Both the position numbers and the translations under genes were made by a program. Positions 36,835 to 45,970 of a stretch of DNA of 48,878 nucleotides are shown here, piece after piece (positions within the stretch are counted from its first letter, which is position 1; each line of letters opens with the position of its first letter). The DNA lies in assembly GCA_964539785.1 (NCBI GenBank), contig CAZIJQ010000013.1:1-48878 (forward strand). Reading direction: 5' to 3'. Source of the stretch: JABMPO01 sp964539785. Its GTDB lineage: Bacteria > Fidelibacterota > Marinisomatia > Marinisomatales > TCS56. Under the pieces are notes generated by a model, which saw only the letters and a program-made list of their open reading frames with translations, was not told the origin of the DNA and ran no database searches.

Positions 36835-38106
36835 ATGCGCGAGCTAATCAAACGTTATCTTGAACTACCGAAGCCGATAATGCAATTGGCGGCGGCGCAG
36901 TTTATGCTGTTTCTGATTAATGCAGTATTCATGTTGATCGGAAACATTTATCTGCGGAAGCTGGCCTATAGCGATCAACAAATTGCTTCCTTTATTTCTT
37001 ATCGTTTTCTTGGAGTTCTGGTTCTGGCTTTTCCCCTGGGCCTGTATATCAAAGGTAAAAAATTGAAACCGTTTTTCGTAATCTCAGCGATTGTGGTGCC
37101 CATATCCGCATTGCTGGTAGTTCAAGCAATAACCTGGCATAATCCGGTTTTGATTCAGGGCTCATTTTTCATATTGGGTTTCGGTTTCATGTTGTTACAG
37201 GTTTGTTCCCTGCCGTTCATAATGCGTACAACTCCTCGGGATTTATTGTCGGAAGCAATATCGCTCAGTTTCGCAACCTGGTCGTTTGCCTTTATTGTAG
37301 CCGGTGGATTGGTAGCCGTTTTATCAAACCTGCCACCTTTTGCTATTGCCGGTATAAAATTTCGCTGGGATGAATACCATTTGATAGTGCTGATGATTTT
37401 AATGAGCACGCCAGCGTTCCTGTTTTTCTTACGATTGCAGGAAGGTTCGCCACGCTCAGAATCTGCTACGGTTAAATCACGACTGAAATCAGTGATCGGT
37501 GATTATGACTGGAATTTGATAGTCAAATCCGTCGTTCCGGCCATCATTATTGCCGTGGGTGCCGGACTAACCATACCATTTATCAATTTATTCTTCTACT
37601 CCACTTTTGGCATCGATTCGGACCAGTTCGGGTTGATTGGCGGCATTACCTCGGTAGCGGTTTTTATTTCAGCGTTGTTGGTGCCGGTAATTCGACGCCG
37701 TTATGGTTATTCGGTTGCGATTATCGCGGTGCAGGGACTGGCAATCCTGTTTCTGGTGATTCTATCACTGACCGAAATTTTCGCTTATTTTTCCTGGGCG
37801 GTTTATGTTGCAATCGGCTGTTATATCATCCGCCAACCCTTGATGAATATGTCGGGACCTTCCACTAATGAGCTTACAATGAACTATGTGGGACCCAAGA
37901 ATCAGGAATTGATCAGTGCTCTGAACTCATCAATCTGGAGTGCGGCCTGGTTTGTGTCGGCTAAGATTTTCCAGTTTTTGCGGGGAATTGATCTGGAGTA
38001 TTATAAAATATTTTTAATCACGGCGCTATTGTACGCCGTAGGTGTTGCCCTGTATGGGTTAATAATCAGGGAATATCAGGCGCGGCCAGCCACCGCTGAG
38101 GATTAA
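36835..38106 (+). CDS. MFS-type transporter
   Basis: The 423-residue protein has about 12 hydrophobic helices in two halves, with a basic/acidic loop near residue 200 (RLQEGSPRSESATVKSRLKS). It starts MRELIKRYLELPKPIMQLAAAQF. No substrate-specific motif was seen. Its stop shares bases with the stop of the convergent alkyltransferase-like gene (TTAA at 38103-38106). The substrate is unknown and nothing links it to the glucan genes. Confidence 0.8.
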   Translation: MRELIKRYLELPKPIMQLAAAQFMLFLINAVFMLIGNIYLRKLAYSDQQIASFISYRFLGVLVLAFPLGLYIKGKKLKPFFVISAIVVPISALLVVQAITWHNPVLIQGSFFILGFGFMLLQVCSLPFIMRTTPRDLLSEAISLSFATWSFAFIVAGGLVAVLSNLPPFAIAGIKFRWDEYHLIVLMILMSTPAFLFFLRLQEGSPRSESATVKSRLKSVIGDYDWNLIVKSVVPAIIIAVGAGLTIPFINLFFYSTFGIDSDQFGLIGGITSVAVFISALLVPVIRRRYGYSVAIIAVQGLAILFLVILSLTEIFAYFSWAVYVAIGCYIIRQPLMNMSGPSTNELTMNYVGPKNQELISALNSSIWSAAWFVSAKIFQFLRGIDLEYYKIFLITALLYAVGVALYGLIIREYQARPATAED

Positions 38107-38438
38107 TCATCTGAAATAAACTGTGAAAAATCCGGTTCCCAGATAACTGAAGAAAAAGATACTCTGCCACCGGGACTGAAACGGATTCCCTCCGCTTCCA
38201 GCAGTGCGCGTTGGATTTGCTCGCCATTACCACCTTTTCTGGGACTCACTTTACCCTGACTGTTAATCACCCGTTGCCAGGGAACATCGTCGTGGGGTAG
38301 GGCAGCCATGGCATAGCCTACCTGCCGGGCGCCGGTGCCAACCAAAACTGCGATTTGGCCGTAGGTAGCAACCTTACCGGCTGGTATCTGGCGTACCAGG
38401 TTGTAGATGCGTTCATTGATGCCAGGTGCTTTAACCAT
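38103..38438 (-). CDS. Alkyltransferase-like protein (ATL, MGMT family)
   Basis: The 111-residue protein has the MGMT-type DNA-binding fold signature: VRQIPAGKVATYGQIA, GARQVGYAMAALP and then PWQRVINSQGKVS. The active-site Cys of MGMT (PCHRV) is replaced by Trp, the hallmark of ATL proteins. These bind O6-alkylguanine and hand it to nucleotide excision repair. Length fits the family (about 100-110). It is the last gene of the minus-strand housekeeping run. Confidence 0.9.
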   Translation of the reverse strand: MVKAPGINERIYNLVRQIPAGKVATYGQIAVLVGTGARQVGYAMAALPHDDVPWQRVINSQGKVSPRKGGNGEQIQRALLEAEGIRFSPGGRVSFSSVIWEPDFSQFISDD

Positions 38439-38473
38439 GGGAAAATTTACATTATTGTAAGTCTAATCGGAAA

Positions 38474-39136
38474 TCAGGTCAGGTGCAACAGCATCCCAAA
38501 GAAATGGGAAATACTACCGCCCAGCACAAACAAATGCCAGATGGCGTGGTTGAATGGCAGTCGCTCCCAGGCGTAAAAAATGATACCCAGCATGTAACTG
38601 ACTCCACCTATGCCCATCCAGATTAATAGTCCCGAAGGAGCAACGGATAGGAGTGGTTTCAGGGCAATCACCACCAACCAGCCCATCAATATGTAGAGTA
38701 TTAGCGACAGGGCATTGAAGCGATCGAAGAAGGCGATTTTCATCACGATGCCAAAAATTGCCAGACCCCAGATCAATCCGAATAAGGTCCAACCCCAGGG
38801 TCCCCGTAGGACTGTCAGGGTAATGGGAGTGTATGATCCGGCAATTAAAATGAAGATCACGCTATGGTCAAGTACACGGAAAAACCGTTTAACCTTGAGA
38901 TTGGTGAAACTGTGATAAAGGGTGGATGTTAGATACAAAACGAACAGGGATGTACCGAAAATACTGAAGCCGACTATACGCCAGGCATCGCCGCGAAGGG
39001 CGGCAAAGACCACCAGTAATACCAGAGCTGCCACGCTTAGCGCGGCGCCAATCCCGTGGGTGATGCTGTTGGCTATTTCTTCGCCCAAGCTGGGATATTT
39101 AAAGGGTAACCTGATTTTGGGTTTTTTTATGGTCAT
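38474..39136 (-). CDS. Hemolysin III / PAQR-family membrane protein
   Basis: The 220-residue protein has seven hydrophobic segments and the family motifs EEIANSITHGIGAALS, TSTLYHSF, DHSVIFILIAGSYTPI and NHAIWHLFVLGGSISHFFG. The conserved Ser, Asp and His residues that bind zinc in PAQR proteins are all present. The role in bacteria is poorly defined. It ends 35 bases upstream of the ATL gene and starts 9 bases after the DUF5020-like gene. Confidence 0.9.
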   Translation of the reverse strand: MTIKKPKIRLPFKYPSLGEEIANSITHGIGAALSVAALVLLVVFAALRGDAWRIVGFSIFGTSLFVLYLTSTLYHSFTNLKVKRFFRVLDHSVIFILIAGSYTPITLTVLRGPWGWTLFGLIWGLAIFGIVMKIAFFDRFNALSLILYILMGWLVVIALKPLLSVAPSGLLIWMGIGGVSYMLGIIFYAWERLPFNHAIWHLFVLGGSISHFFGMLLHLT

Positions 39137-39145
39137 TTGTAATAA

Positions 39146-39862
39146 TTAAAACGTGTATTTAATGAACAGAGTAGGAATGAACCACCAATCCTTTTCACGG
39201 GGATTGCCGGCTGCATCGAAATATTCTTTGCTGGCGGTCCAGGCACCGGGGAACGCACGTGATATTTCCATTTCCAGTCCAATACCGGCATTACCGAAGT
39301 TAACCAGCAATTGCGGTTCGGCCTGAATTGACCAGGCCGGTCCGCTGGCGTTGGTCCAAAAATCCAGATTGCCGAGCAGCGTGAAACGCTGATACAGAGG
39401 TAAGAACCATATGATGGTAATTTGAAATGTTAAATTATTATCACCTTCCTGTTGCCGCAATAACAGGTCTACCGGAATTACATATTCACCGATCTGAAAA
39501 GGATAACTGATCCCTGCCAACCAGGCTGAATGAACGTCGGAAAAAAGTATCGATGAATCAGCCGGCAAAAAATAGATACCATCATTATACTGGATCGACG
39601 CATTTAATTTACCATCCAACAAAGGTATAGAGTGGTACCAGGCCAGTTCGTACCACATGTCAGTGGCGCCTTTTTTGTCAAAGTGGCGGTGATCATAATT
39701 GATATCCATAAACGCGAAGGTAACGTTCTTATTGCTTACATTAAAAAATTCGGCTGTGGTAGTTTGAATTTGGCGGCCCAGATCGTAATGCTGCTGGAGA
39801 TTGAACTGGGCGCTGGCCAGGATGGGAATCAGATAGACTAGGTGGGCTAATTTTAACTTCAT
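39146..39862 (-). CDS. DUF5020-like outer-membrane protein
   Basis: The 238-residue product has a signal peptide ending ILASAQ and then FNLQQHYDLGRQIQTTTAEFF..FAFMDINYD. The rest is amphipathic beta-strands ending in FIKYTF, as in outer-membrane barrels. It matches the DUF5020 / nucleoside-channel-like pattern known from Bacteroidota. Function is unknown. It lies 33 bases downstream of argS in the same direction. Confidence 0.7.
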   Translation of the reverse strand: MKLKLAHLVYLIPILASAQFNLQQHYDLGRQIQTTTAEFFNVSNKNVTFAFMDINYDHRHFDKKGATDMWYELAWYHSIPLLDGKLNASIQYNDGIYFLPADSSILFSDVHSAWLAGISYPFQIGEYVIPVDLLLRQQEGDNNLTFQITIIWFLPLYQRFTLLGNLDFWTNASGPAWSIQAEPQLLVNFGNAGIGLEMEISRAFPGAWTASKEYFDAAGNPREKDWWFIPTLFIKYTF

Positions 39863-39895
39863 AGTAAGCTTTCAGTAAGTCAACCGTGCTATGAC

Positions 39896-41533
39896 CTACA
39901 TTTTTTCAGGCGCCTGAACTCCGAGGATATTAGTCAAGCTGTTGGCGAGTACAATTTTTACCGCTCCAATCAGAGCCAGCCGCGCCTGAGTCAGAGCGCG
40001 ATCATCAGTTATGACCCGGCATTCAGAATAGAATTTGTGGAACGTTCCCGCCAGCGATTGCAGGTAAGTGGCGACGATTTGCGGCTCCAGCACATTCAGA
40101 GCAATTTCCATTACTTCAGGGAATTCCACTAGTTTTTTCAGCAACTTGAATTCGGCAGGTTCAATAAGCAGGGAAGTGTCAAATTGCTGGTCGAGACTAA
40201 TTCCCAGGCTTTCACCATGCTTAATGATATTACAGATTCGGGCATGGGCGTATTGGAGATAGTAAACCGGGTTTTTTTCTGATTCATCTTCCGCCAGGTC
40301 CAGATCGAAATTCAGGTGGCTGTTCATTCCCCGCATTATAAAGAAATAGCGGACAACATCTTTGCCCACCAGATCAATCAATTCTTCCAGGGTGACAAAA
40401 TTGGCTTTGCGAGTGGACATTCTTATTTTTTCGCCACTGCGGACTAATGTTACAAACTGATGAATTAGTACCCGAATTGAACTGACATCATAATCAAGCG
40501 CCTTCAACGCGGCAATTACATCGGGATAGGAATCCATGTGATCGGCGCCGAACAGATCAACAATCAAATCGAAATTGCGCTTCAGTTTATCACGATGATA
40601 AGCAATGTCGGGCAGGCGGTAGGTGGGTTCGCCACTACTTTTGATCAGGACCCGGTCCTGCTCCTTGCCCAGAGCGGTGGTTTTGAACCAGGTAGCGCCA
40701 TCGGTTTCGTAAACCAGATTTTTAGCACGCAAATCGGCGATGGTTTGTTTGATCGCGCCGGATTCATAGAAATTCTTTTCGTTAGCAAAAACCTTGTGGA
40801 TAATTCCCAACTTGGCAAGACTATTTTTTATGTCGGCGAAAATTTGATCTTCGGCAGATTTGCGGAAAACCGGGTTATCTGTTTCTAATTCATCGCCCAA
40901 CTCAATCCGGATAGCCTTGGCAATATCGCGAATGTACTGGCCCTGATAACCATCTTCCGGTAATTCAGTATCTTGGCCGATTTCCTGAAAATAGCGGGCG
41001 GCTACCGATTGTCCCAGCAAACGCATTTGTCGACCGGCGTCATTGAAATAATATTCGCGGGTCACGTCGTAACCATGCCACTCGAGGATATTGGCGGCCG
41101 AATCGCCCAATACAGCCTGCCGACCATGACCAACTGTGAGGGGGCCGGTAGGGTTGGCGCTGACAAATTCTACATTGGCAGTTTTTCCACTGCCGGCATT
41201 ACTACGACCGAAATCGCCACTATTACTAATTATTAAGGATATGATCGAGCGGTAATAATCGTTGCTGATAATAAAATTGATAAAACCGGGAGGGGTAATC
41301 GTGATTGTATCAATAACCGAATTATCTATTTTTTTGTCGAGGTCAGCCTTGATTTCTACTGCGATTTCCAGCGGTTTACGCCGTAATTGCCCAGCTAGAG
41401 TCAACGGTAGATTGGTGCTCAGATCGCCGAATTGCGGGTCCCGGGTTGGCGAAACCTGGGGGTCACGGCCGGGTAATCCCAGCTCAGTGATGCAATTATT
41501 CAGTTGCTGGATTAAGTATGTCTTGGGATTCAT
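39896..41533 (-). CDS. argS: Arginine--tRNA ligase
   Basis: The 545-residue enzyme has the ArgS N-terminal Add1 domain (FGDLSTNLPLTLAGQLRRKP), the class I signature ANPTGPLTVGHGR (HIGH equivalent) and IRMSTRKANFVTL (KMSKS equivalent). The C-terminal anticodon-binding region ends with the family-typical TNILGVQAPEKM. Length is normal. The start overlaps the 3' end of rsfS by 38 bases, which supports translational coupling. A later start would cut into the conserved N-domain. Confidence 0.97.
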   Translation of the reverse strand: MNPKTYLIQQLNNCITELGLPGRDPQVSPTRDPQFGDLSTNLPLTLAGQLRRKPLEIAVEIKADLDKKIDNSVIDTITITPPGFINFIISNDYYRSIISLIISNSGDFGRSNAGSGKTANVEFVSANPTGPLTVGHGRQAVLGDSAANILEWHGYDVTREYYFNDAGRQMRLLGQSVAARYFQEIGQDTELPEDGYQGQYIRDIAKAIRIELGDELETDNPVFRKSAEDQIFADIKNSLAKLGIIHKVFANEKNFYESGAIKQTIADLRAKNLVYETDGATWFKTTALGKEQDRVLIKSSGEPTYRLPDIAYHRDKLKRNFDLIVDLFGADHMDSYPDVIAALKALDYDVSSIRVLIHQFVTLVRSGEKIRMSTRKANFVTLEELIDLVGKDVVRYFFIMRGMNSHLNFDLDLAEDESEKNPVYYLQYAHARICNIIKHGESLGISLDQQFDTSLLIEPAEFKLLKKLVEFPEVMEIALNVLEPQIVATYLQSLAGTFHKFYSECRVITDDRALTQARLALIGAVKIVLANSLTNILGVQAPEKM

Positions 41534-41879
41534 CCGTTAGCTCTTGCATTGGTGCGTCAGCCCAAAGTCTTTCCAGTTGGTAAAATCCACGCGTTTCAGT
41601 TTTAAATATATGAATAATAACATCGACGTAATCCAACAATACCCAGGATAATTGCTGGTAGCCTTCAGTGTGCCAGGGTTTGAAATCGGTACCTTTTCGA
41701 ACCGCATCGGCAATAGCCTTGACCTGGATGTCCGTATCTGCTGAACAGATTATAAAAAAATCGGTCATACTAGTGATCTTGCGAATATCAAGAATCTTTA
41801 TGTCTTCAGCTTTTTTTGAGAGTGCCAAATTTGCAATTACATTTGCCAGTTCAGCGCTGACAAGGTCAGAATTATTCAA
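41496..41879 (-). CDS. rsfS: Ribosomal silencing factor RsfS
   Basis: The 127-residue protein carries the Iojap/RsfS core: KKAEDIKILDIRKITSMTDFFIICSADTDIQVKAIAD and WVLLDYVDVIIHIF..ETRGFYQLERLWADAP. It binds ribosomal protein uL14 and blocks subunit joining in starvation. A C-terminal tail of about 17 residues extends into argS. It follows the LytR_C gene by 17 bases. Confidence 0.95.
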   Translation of the reverse strand: MNNSDLVSAELANVIANLALSKKAEDIKILDIRKITSMTDFFIICSADTDIQVKAIADAVRKGTDFKPWHTEGYQQLSWVLLDYVDVIIHIFKTETRGFYQLERLWADAPMQELTDESQDILNPATE

Positions 41880-41896
41880 TATGATACCGTAACAGT

Positions 41897-42466
41897 TTAA
41901 TAGCGGGATTTTAAAAATTCAGCAACTGGTTTGATGCTGGAATAATCTTTACCTACAATGAGGGTGATATCAACATCGAGGTTTTCATCGGGTACGACTA
42001 AAACTTTATTTTCATCAGTTATATCTATATTAAAAGCAGCTGCGACTTTCCGAACATATTCAACTTTTTCATTCCGTTGAATAATAATTGTGGATGGGTA
42101 TTCAAAATGATCGGCATTTCCTGAGCGGACAACATCAATTTGATGACTTCTTAAAAAATCTGATAGTTTAGCGGCCAGGCCCGATTCACCACAGCCATTT
42201 AGGATTTCTATCTCAATATCCTGAATTGGGTTCATTTCGTAATATTGAGTTGCCAGCATAGGCTGCGATTGGTTGTTGAGACTTGCAGAATCGATTTCTA
42301 ATCCACCACGTGTGTATCGATTGGAAAATGAAATTATAAATGCAACCAGTACCAAAGACAGGACGGCAATGGCGGAATTAAGTAGTGTATCCCCGCTACC
42401 GGATTTCTTTTTTTTGCGTTTTGCGGGACTAAATGAGAAAAGCTTGTTTTTTTTCTTGCGCGGCAC
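41897..42466 (-). CDS. LytR_C-domain membrane protein
   Basis: The 189-residue product has a very basic N-terminus (PRKKKNK, KRKKKKSGSG), one membrane helix at about 30-46 and then a LytR C-terminal domain (IEILNGCGESGLAAKLSDFLRS, ending ADITLIVGKDY-like). It lacks the LCP catalytic domain, so it is not a wall-polymer ligase. Such stand-alone domains often sit beside rsfS. Its role is not established. Confidence 0.8.
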   Translation of the reverse strand: MPRKKKNKLFSFSPAKRKKKKSGSGDTLLNSAIAVLSLVLVAFIISFSNRYTRGGLEIDSASLNNQSQPMLATQYYEMNPIQDIEIEILNGCGESGLAAKLSDFLRSHQIDVVRSGNADHFEYPSTIIIQRNEKVEYVRKVAAAFNIDITDENKVLVVPDENLDVDITLIVGKDYSSIKPVAEFLKSRY

Positions 42467-42468
42467 GT

Positions 42469-42921
42469 TTATCTAAAAGTCCGACCAAAATAATTTGGGC
42501 GATTGTAATATGAATAGGCCGGATAAGTCTGAAAACCCAACTGAAACAGAGTATTTTCGGAGGGTTGGTATTCAAGTTGGGCCCCATAATATATTTGGCC
42601 GTCAAGCGTGTTAGGTGAGTTCAGGTTTTGCATCATGGTTGGTTTGACCAGACTGAAACTAGTGGTCAAGCGCAGGTTGTCACGGAGCAGGAACGACATA
42701 TAATTAGTATAAGTGCCCATTCCAGCCGAAATACCACCCATACTCATCATGGATACTGAGAAACTGTGATTCATTTGAAACCGGGCTGGATCTAACAAAG
42801 ACCGCGATTCAAGAGCGGTCATTTTCTGTAATTCCTCGGGAAAATCGACCCGTTGCATGTCTGCTTTGAATTGCCCGAAAACAAGGCTGATGAAAAATAA
42901 AAACAGGATTGTATTTCGCAT
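42469..42921 (-). CDS. Small outer-membrane-type hypothetical protein
   Basis: The start at 42921 gives about 150 residues with a signal peptide (MRNTILFLFFISLVFGQ); upstream ATGs at 42933 and 42942 would overlap the preceding gene. The mature part has beta-strand-like alternation (FSVSMMSMGGISAGMGTYTNYMSFLLRDNLRL, LFQLGFQTYPAYSYY). No family was recognised. It is placed 2 bases upstream of the LytR_C gene and 4 bases after the GlmU-like gene. Confidence 0.6.
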   Translation of the reverse strand: MRNTILFLFFISLVFGQFKADMQRVDFPEELQKMTALESRSLLDPARFQMNHSFSVSMMSMGGISAGMGTYTNYMSFLLRDNLRLTTSFSLVKPTMMQNLNSPNTLDGQIYYGAQLEYQPSENTLFQLGFQTYPAYSYYNRPNYFGRTFR

Positions 42922-42925
42922 ATTG

Positions 42926-43675
42926 TTATCCATTACGTTCACTGAAAATACGATTTATTTTATTAAGTTGTTCCTGCGTATTTATTCCGGCGATTTCCAC
43001 CGGGTCATCCAGTAATTCCAACGCAATTGTATGTCCGAAATGTGGAAAATAGTTTAATGCGTCAGGTAGGTAATATTCACCCTGAGCATTATCATTATCA
43101 ATCAATTCCAAACTATTAAACAAAGTTTTTGCATCAAAAATATAGATACCGGCATTGATTTCGTTTATATTCAGTTGTTCGGGAGTGCAATCCTTGTGCT
43201 CAACAATCTGATCCAGAAAACCGTTTGCATCTCGTACAATCCGGCCGTAACCGGTAGGATCATCGAAGCGTGCCGTCATCAACGTTGCACCGGCCCGGGA
43301 CTCATAATGGGTGGCCAGTAATTTTTCCAGACTGGCTCTCGTCAGCAGTGGAACATCGCCGGAAAGAACCATGATATCGCCAACAAACCCGGACAGCAGT
43401 GGTTCGGTTTGCCGGATCGCGTGTCCCGTGCCTAATTGTTGTTCCTGAATTACCGTTTCCACACCAGTGCCGATCAATGTGACTTCAACCAATTCTCGGC
43501 CGTGTCCAATAATCGCAATTATTCGCTCAGCGCCGATGGATTGTGCTAAATCAGTGACCAGCAGTAACATGGGTTTGCCGCCGATTTCGTGGAGCACTTT
43601 TGGCAAGGGTGAATTCATTCGTTTTCCTTGTCCGGCAGCCATAATAGCCACCGCCAGCGGACGTGTTCTGTTCAT
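42926..43675 (-). CDS. GlmU N-domain-like sugar-phosphate nucleotidyltransferase
   Basis: The 249-residue protein has the GlmU pyrophosphorylase motif IMAAGQGKRMNSPLPKVLHEIGGKPM, then QLGTGHAI and LSGDVPLL, the substrate and metal sites. The C-terminal left-handed beta-helix acetyltransferase domain of full GlmU (about 450 residues) is absent. It therefore probably makes UDP-GlcNAc or a related sugar nucleotide only. The acetyltransferase step would need another gene. The start overlaps mnmA by 4 bases (ATGA). Confidence 0.85.
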   Translation of the reverse strand: MNRTRPLAVAIMAAGQGKRMNSPLPKVLHEIGGKPMLLLVTDLAQSIGAERIIAIIGHGRELVEVTLIGTGVETVIQEQQLGTGHAIRQTEPLLSGFVGDIMVLSGDVPLLTRASLEKLLATHYESRAGATLMTARFDDPTGYGRIVRDANGFLDQIVEHKDCTPEQLNINEINAGIYIFDAKTLFNSLELIDNDNAQGEYYLPDALNYFPHFGHTIALELLDDPVEIAGINTQEQLNKINRIFSERNG

Positions 43676-44775
43676 TCTAATCCTTCGGTTATTAGGCCGC
43701 CACCCAATACAACTTCATCTTGATATAAAACCGCACTCTGTCCTGGCGTCACGGCAAATTGCGGTTCGTGAAAATTTAATTTTAGCCTGCCTGGGTCCAA
43801 TACTTCAATCTTCGCTTCAATTCCCGGATGGTTATAACGAATCTGGACCGTGGCCTGCTCCAAATCCGACAATGTATCATTGGTGAGCAGATTCAGGTTG
43901 TTAATTACACAGCCATTGAATCGAACTTCAGAACGAGTTCCTAGGATAATATTGCCGGTATTCAAATCAATGTCTTTGACATAATAAGGCTCCGGTCCGG
44001 CTATGCCCAGCCCCCGCCGTTGTCCGATTGTGTAATTGGTTATCCCGGAATGGAGACCCAAAATTTTTCCCTGTGGGTCTATAAAATGTCCGGACTTAGA
44101 CTTATTTACTCGATTCTGTGCATATTCATTGATAAATCGGCGATAATCATTGTCAGGGATAAAACAGACTTCTTGACTTTCAGGCTCCAAAGCGGTGGGC
44201 AGATCAATGGCCGCAGCGATTTTACGAACTTCCGGTTTTGTCAGATCACCTAGAGGGAATAAAGTTTGTTGGATTGCTTCTCTTTCAATGCCCCACAAAA
44301 AATAGGTTTGATCTTTTTTAGCATCCCGGCCTTTCAGCAGCCTGGTTTGTCCGTTGATCAGGCTAGTGCGGGCATAATGGCCCGTAGCAACCAGATCGGC
44401 TCCTAATTGCTTGGCTTGCTCCAGTAAAGTACCCCATTTCAGAAACACGTTGCAGCGGACGCAGGGGTTAGGTGTGCGTCCCAGAAAATATTCGTCAACA
44501 AAATTATCTACCACAGATTTGCGGAAGGCTGCCGAATGATCAAGCGTATAATGGGGCACTCCAAGTTGTTCGCACACCAGTTTGGCATTATTGAAGGATT
44601 CCAGCGAGCAACAGCTTACGTTTTTCTGCGTATTGCCACCAACCTGCTCGTATTCCCATAGTTTCATTGTGACACCGATAGCGTCGTAGCCCTGCTCCAG
44701 AATACGGTACAGCGCCACCGAACTGTCAACTCCGCCTGACATAGCTACTAATACTTTTTGTTTCCTGGTTGGCAT
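43672..44775 (-). CDS. mnmA: tRNA-specific 2-thiouridylase MnmA
   Basis: The 367-residue enzyme has the PP-loop SGGVDSS (13-19), NPCVRCN with catalytic Cys105, and QEVCFIPDNDY with Cys204. GHYAR and the C-terminal beta-barrel domain (FHEPQFAVTPGQSAVLYQDEVVLGGG) complete the pattern. It thiolates U34 of Lys, Glu and Gln tRNAs. It starts 5 bases after the cysteine desulfurase stop, the expected sulfur donor. Confidence 0.96.
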   Translation of the reverse strand: MPTRKQKVLVAMSGGVDSSVALYRILEQGYDAIGVTMKLWEYEQVGGNTQKNVSCCSLESFNNAKLVCEQLGVPHYTLDHSAAFRKSVVDNFVDEYFLGRTPNPCVRCNVFLKWGTLLEQAKQLGADLVATGHYARTSLINGQTRLLKGRDAKKDQTYFLWGIEREAIQQTLFPLGDLTKPEVRKIAAAIDLPTALEPESQEVCFIPDNDYRRFINEYAQNRVNKSKSGHFIDPQGKILGLHSGITNYTIGQRRGLGIAGPEPYYVKDIDLNTGNIILGTRSEVRFNGCVINNLNLLTNDTLSDLEQATVQIRYNHPGIEAKIEVLDPGRLKLNFHEPQFAVTPGQSAVLYQDEVVLGGGLITEGLE

Positions 44776-44780
44776 TATTT

Positions 44781-45914
44781 TCAGCGATTTTTGACGCTTG
44801 TGGCGATTTCTACCAATTTGTCGGCCAGTTGTTCCACTTCTTCCACAGTGTTATCATGACCGAAACTGATCCGAATTGTACAGCGGTTATCATCAGGTTT
44901 AAGCCCTAACGCTTCAAGAACGTGGGATGACTTAACAGTCCCGGAGGAACAGGCTGAGCCATTAGAAACCGCCATGCCGGCCATATCAAGACTGACGATC
45001 AGAACATCAGCGCTAACTGTTGGGATAGTCAGACTGATTAATCCCGGGATATGGTTTTTGGTGTGACCATTGATTTTGAAAATAAAATCATGGGATTGCA
45101 GACGGGTAACAAATCGTTTTTCCAGTTGTTCGAGCAGAAGTTTACTGGCTTTTAAATTTTTATTGGCCAGCTCCGCTGCCAGACCCATCCCGGCGATACC
45201 GGCTACATTTTCGGTCCCGGATCGTAATTTCTGTTCTTGTCCGCCACCCATAATCAGTGGCTGCAAACTGTAGCCCTGACGCCTAAACAATGCCCCAACC
45301 CCCTTCGGTCCGTAAAATTTATGGCTGGATATGGTCATTAAATCGACGGCTGGTTTATTAACATTCAAGGGTAGCTTACCGACAACTTGGACGGCATCGG
45401 TATGAAAAGGGATATTATTTTGACGGGCGATACTGCCAATTTCTGCAATTGGCTGAATTGTTCCGATTTCATTATTGGCCGTCATAATTGATATCAAGCC
45501 AGTATTCTGCTTAATTGCTTTAGCAATATCATCCGGAGCAATGATTCCAAAATTGTCAGGTGTGATCAATGAATATTCAATGTTTAACTTGCGGAGTTTT
45601 TTAACCGTTTTCAGCAGGGATGGATGTTCAATTGAGCTCAAAATGGCATGTTTGCGTTGTGAAAACGCCAGATTCCATAAAATTGTATTATTTGCTTCCG
45701 TGCCGCTGCTGGTAAAAATAATCTCGCTGGCACGGCAGCCAATTAGTCCGGCAATTTGCTTCCGGGATTTTTCAATCAGTGCACGAGTTTTCTGTCCGTA
45801 ACGATGAATACTGGAAGGATTACCAAAATGCAGCTCGTTAACTTCATTTACTAAAGCTTGAACTTTGGGGTGTACGGGCGTTGTGGCGCTATGGTCAAAA
45901 TACATCATTATCAT
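44781..45914 (-). CDS. iscS: Cysteine desulfurase (IscS/NifS type)
   Basis: The 377-residue PLP enzyme has YFDHSATTPVH at the start, EHPS near 96-99, SSHKFYGPKG with PLP-binding Lys199 and SNGSACSSG with catalytic Cys322. It releases sulfur from cysteine for tRNA thiolation and possibly Fe-S clusters. The adjacency to mnmA favours the tRNA role. Three near-start Met residues make the exact start uncertain by a few codons. It is the first gene of the 38103-45914 minus-strand run. Confidence 0.93.
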   Translation of the reverse strand: MIMMYFDHSATTPVHPKVQALVNEVNELHFGNPSSIHRYGQKTRALIEKSRKQIAGLIGCRASEIIFTSSGTEANNTILWNLAFSQRKHAILSSIEHPSLLKTVKKLRKLNIEYSLITPDNFGIIAPDDIAKAIKQNTGLISIMTANNEIGTIQPIAEIGSIARQNNIPFHTDAVQVVGKLPLNVNKPAVDLMTISSHKFYGPKGVGALFRRQGYSLQPLIMGGGQEQKLRSGTENVAGIAGMGLAAELANKNLKASKLLLEQLEKRFVTRLQSHDFIFKINGHTKNHIPGLISLTIPTVSADVLIVSLDMAGMAVSNGSACSSGTVKSSHVLEALGLKPDDNRCTIRISFGHDNTVEEVEQLADKLVEIATSVKNR

Positions 45915-45970
45915 ATTTCCGAGGGCTCGGAAATTACGGCGGCATTACAGGAAAAAGAAGTCAGACAAAC

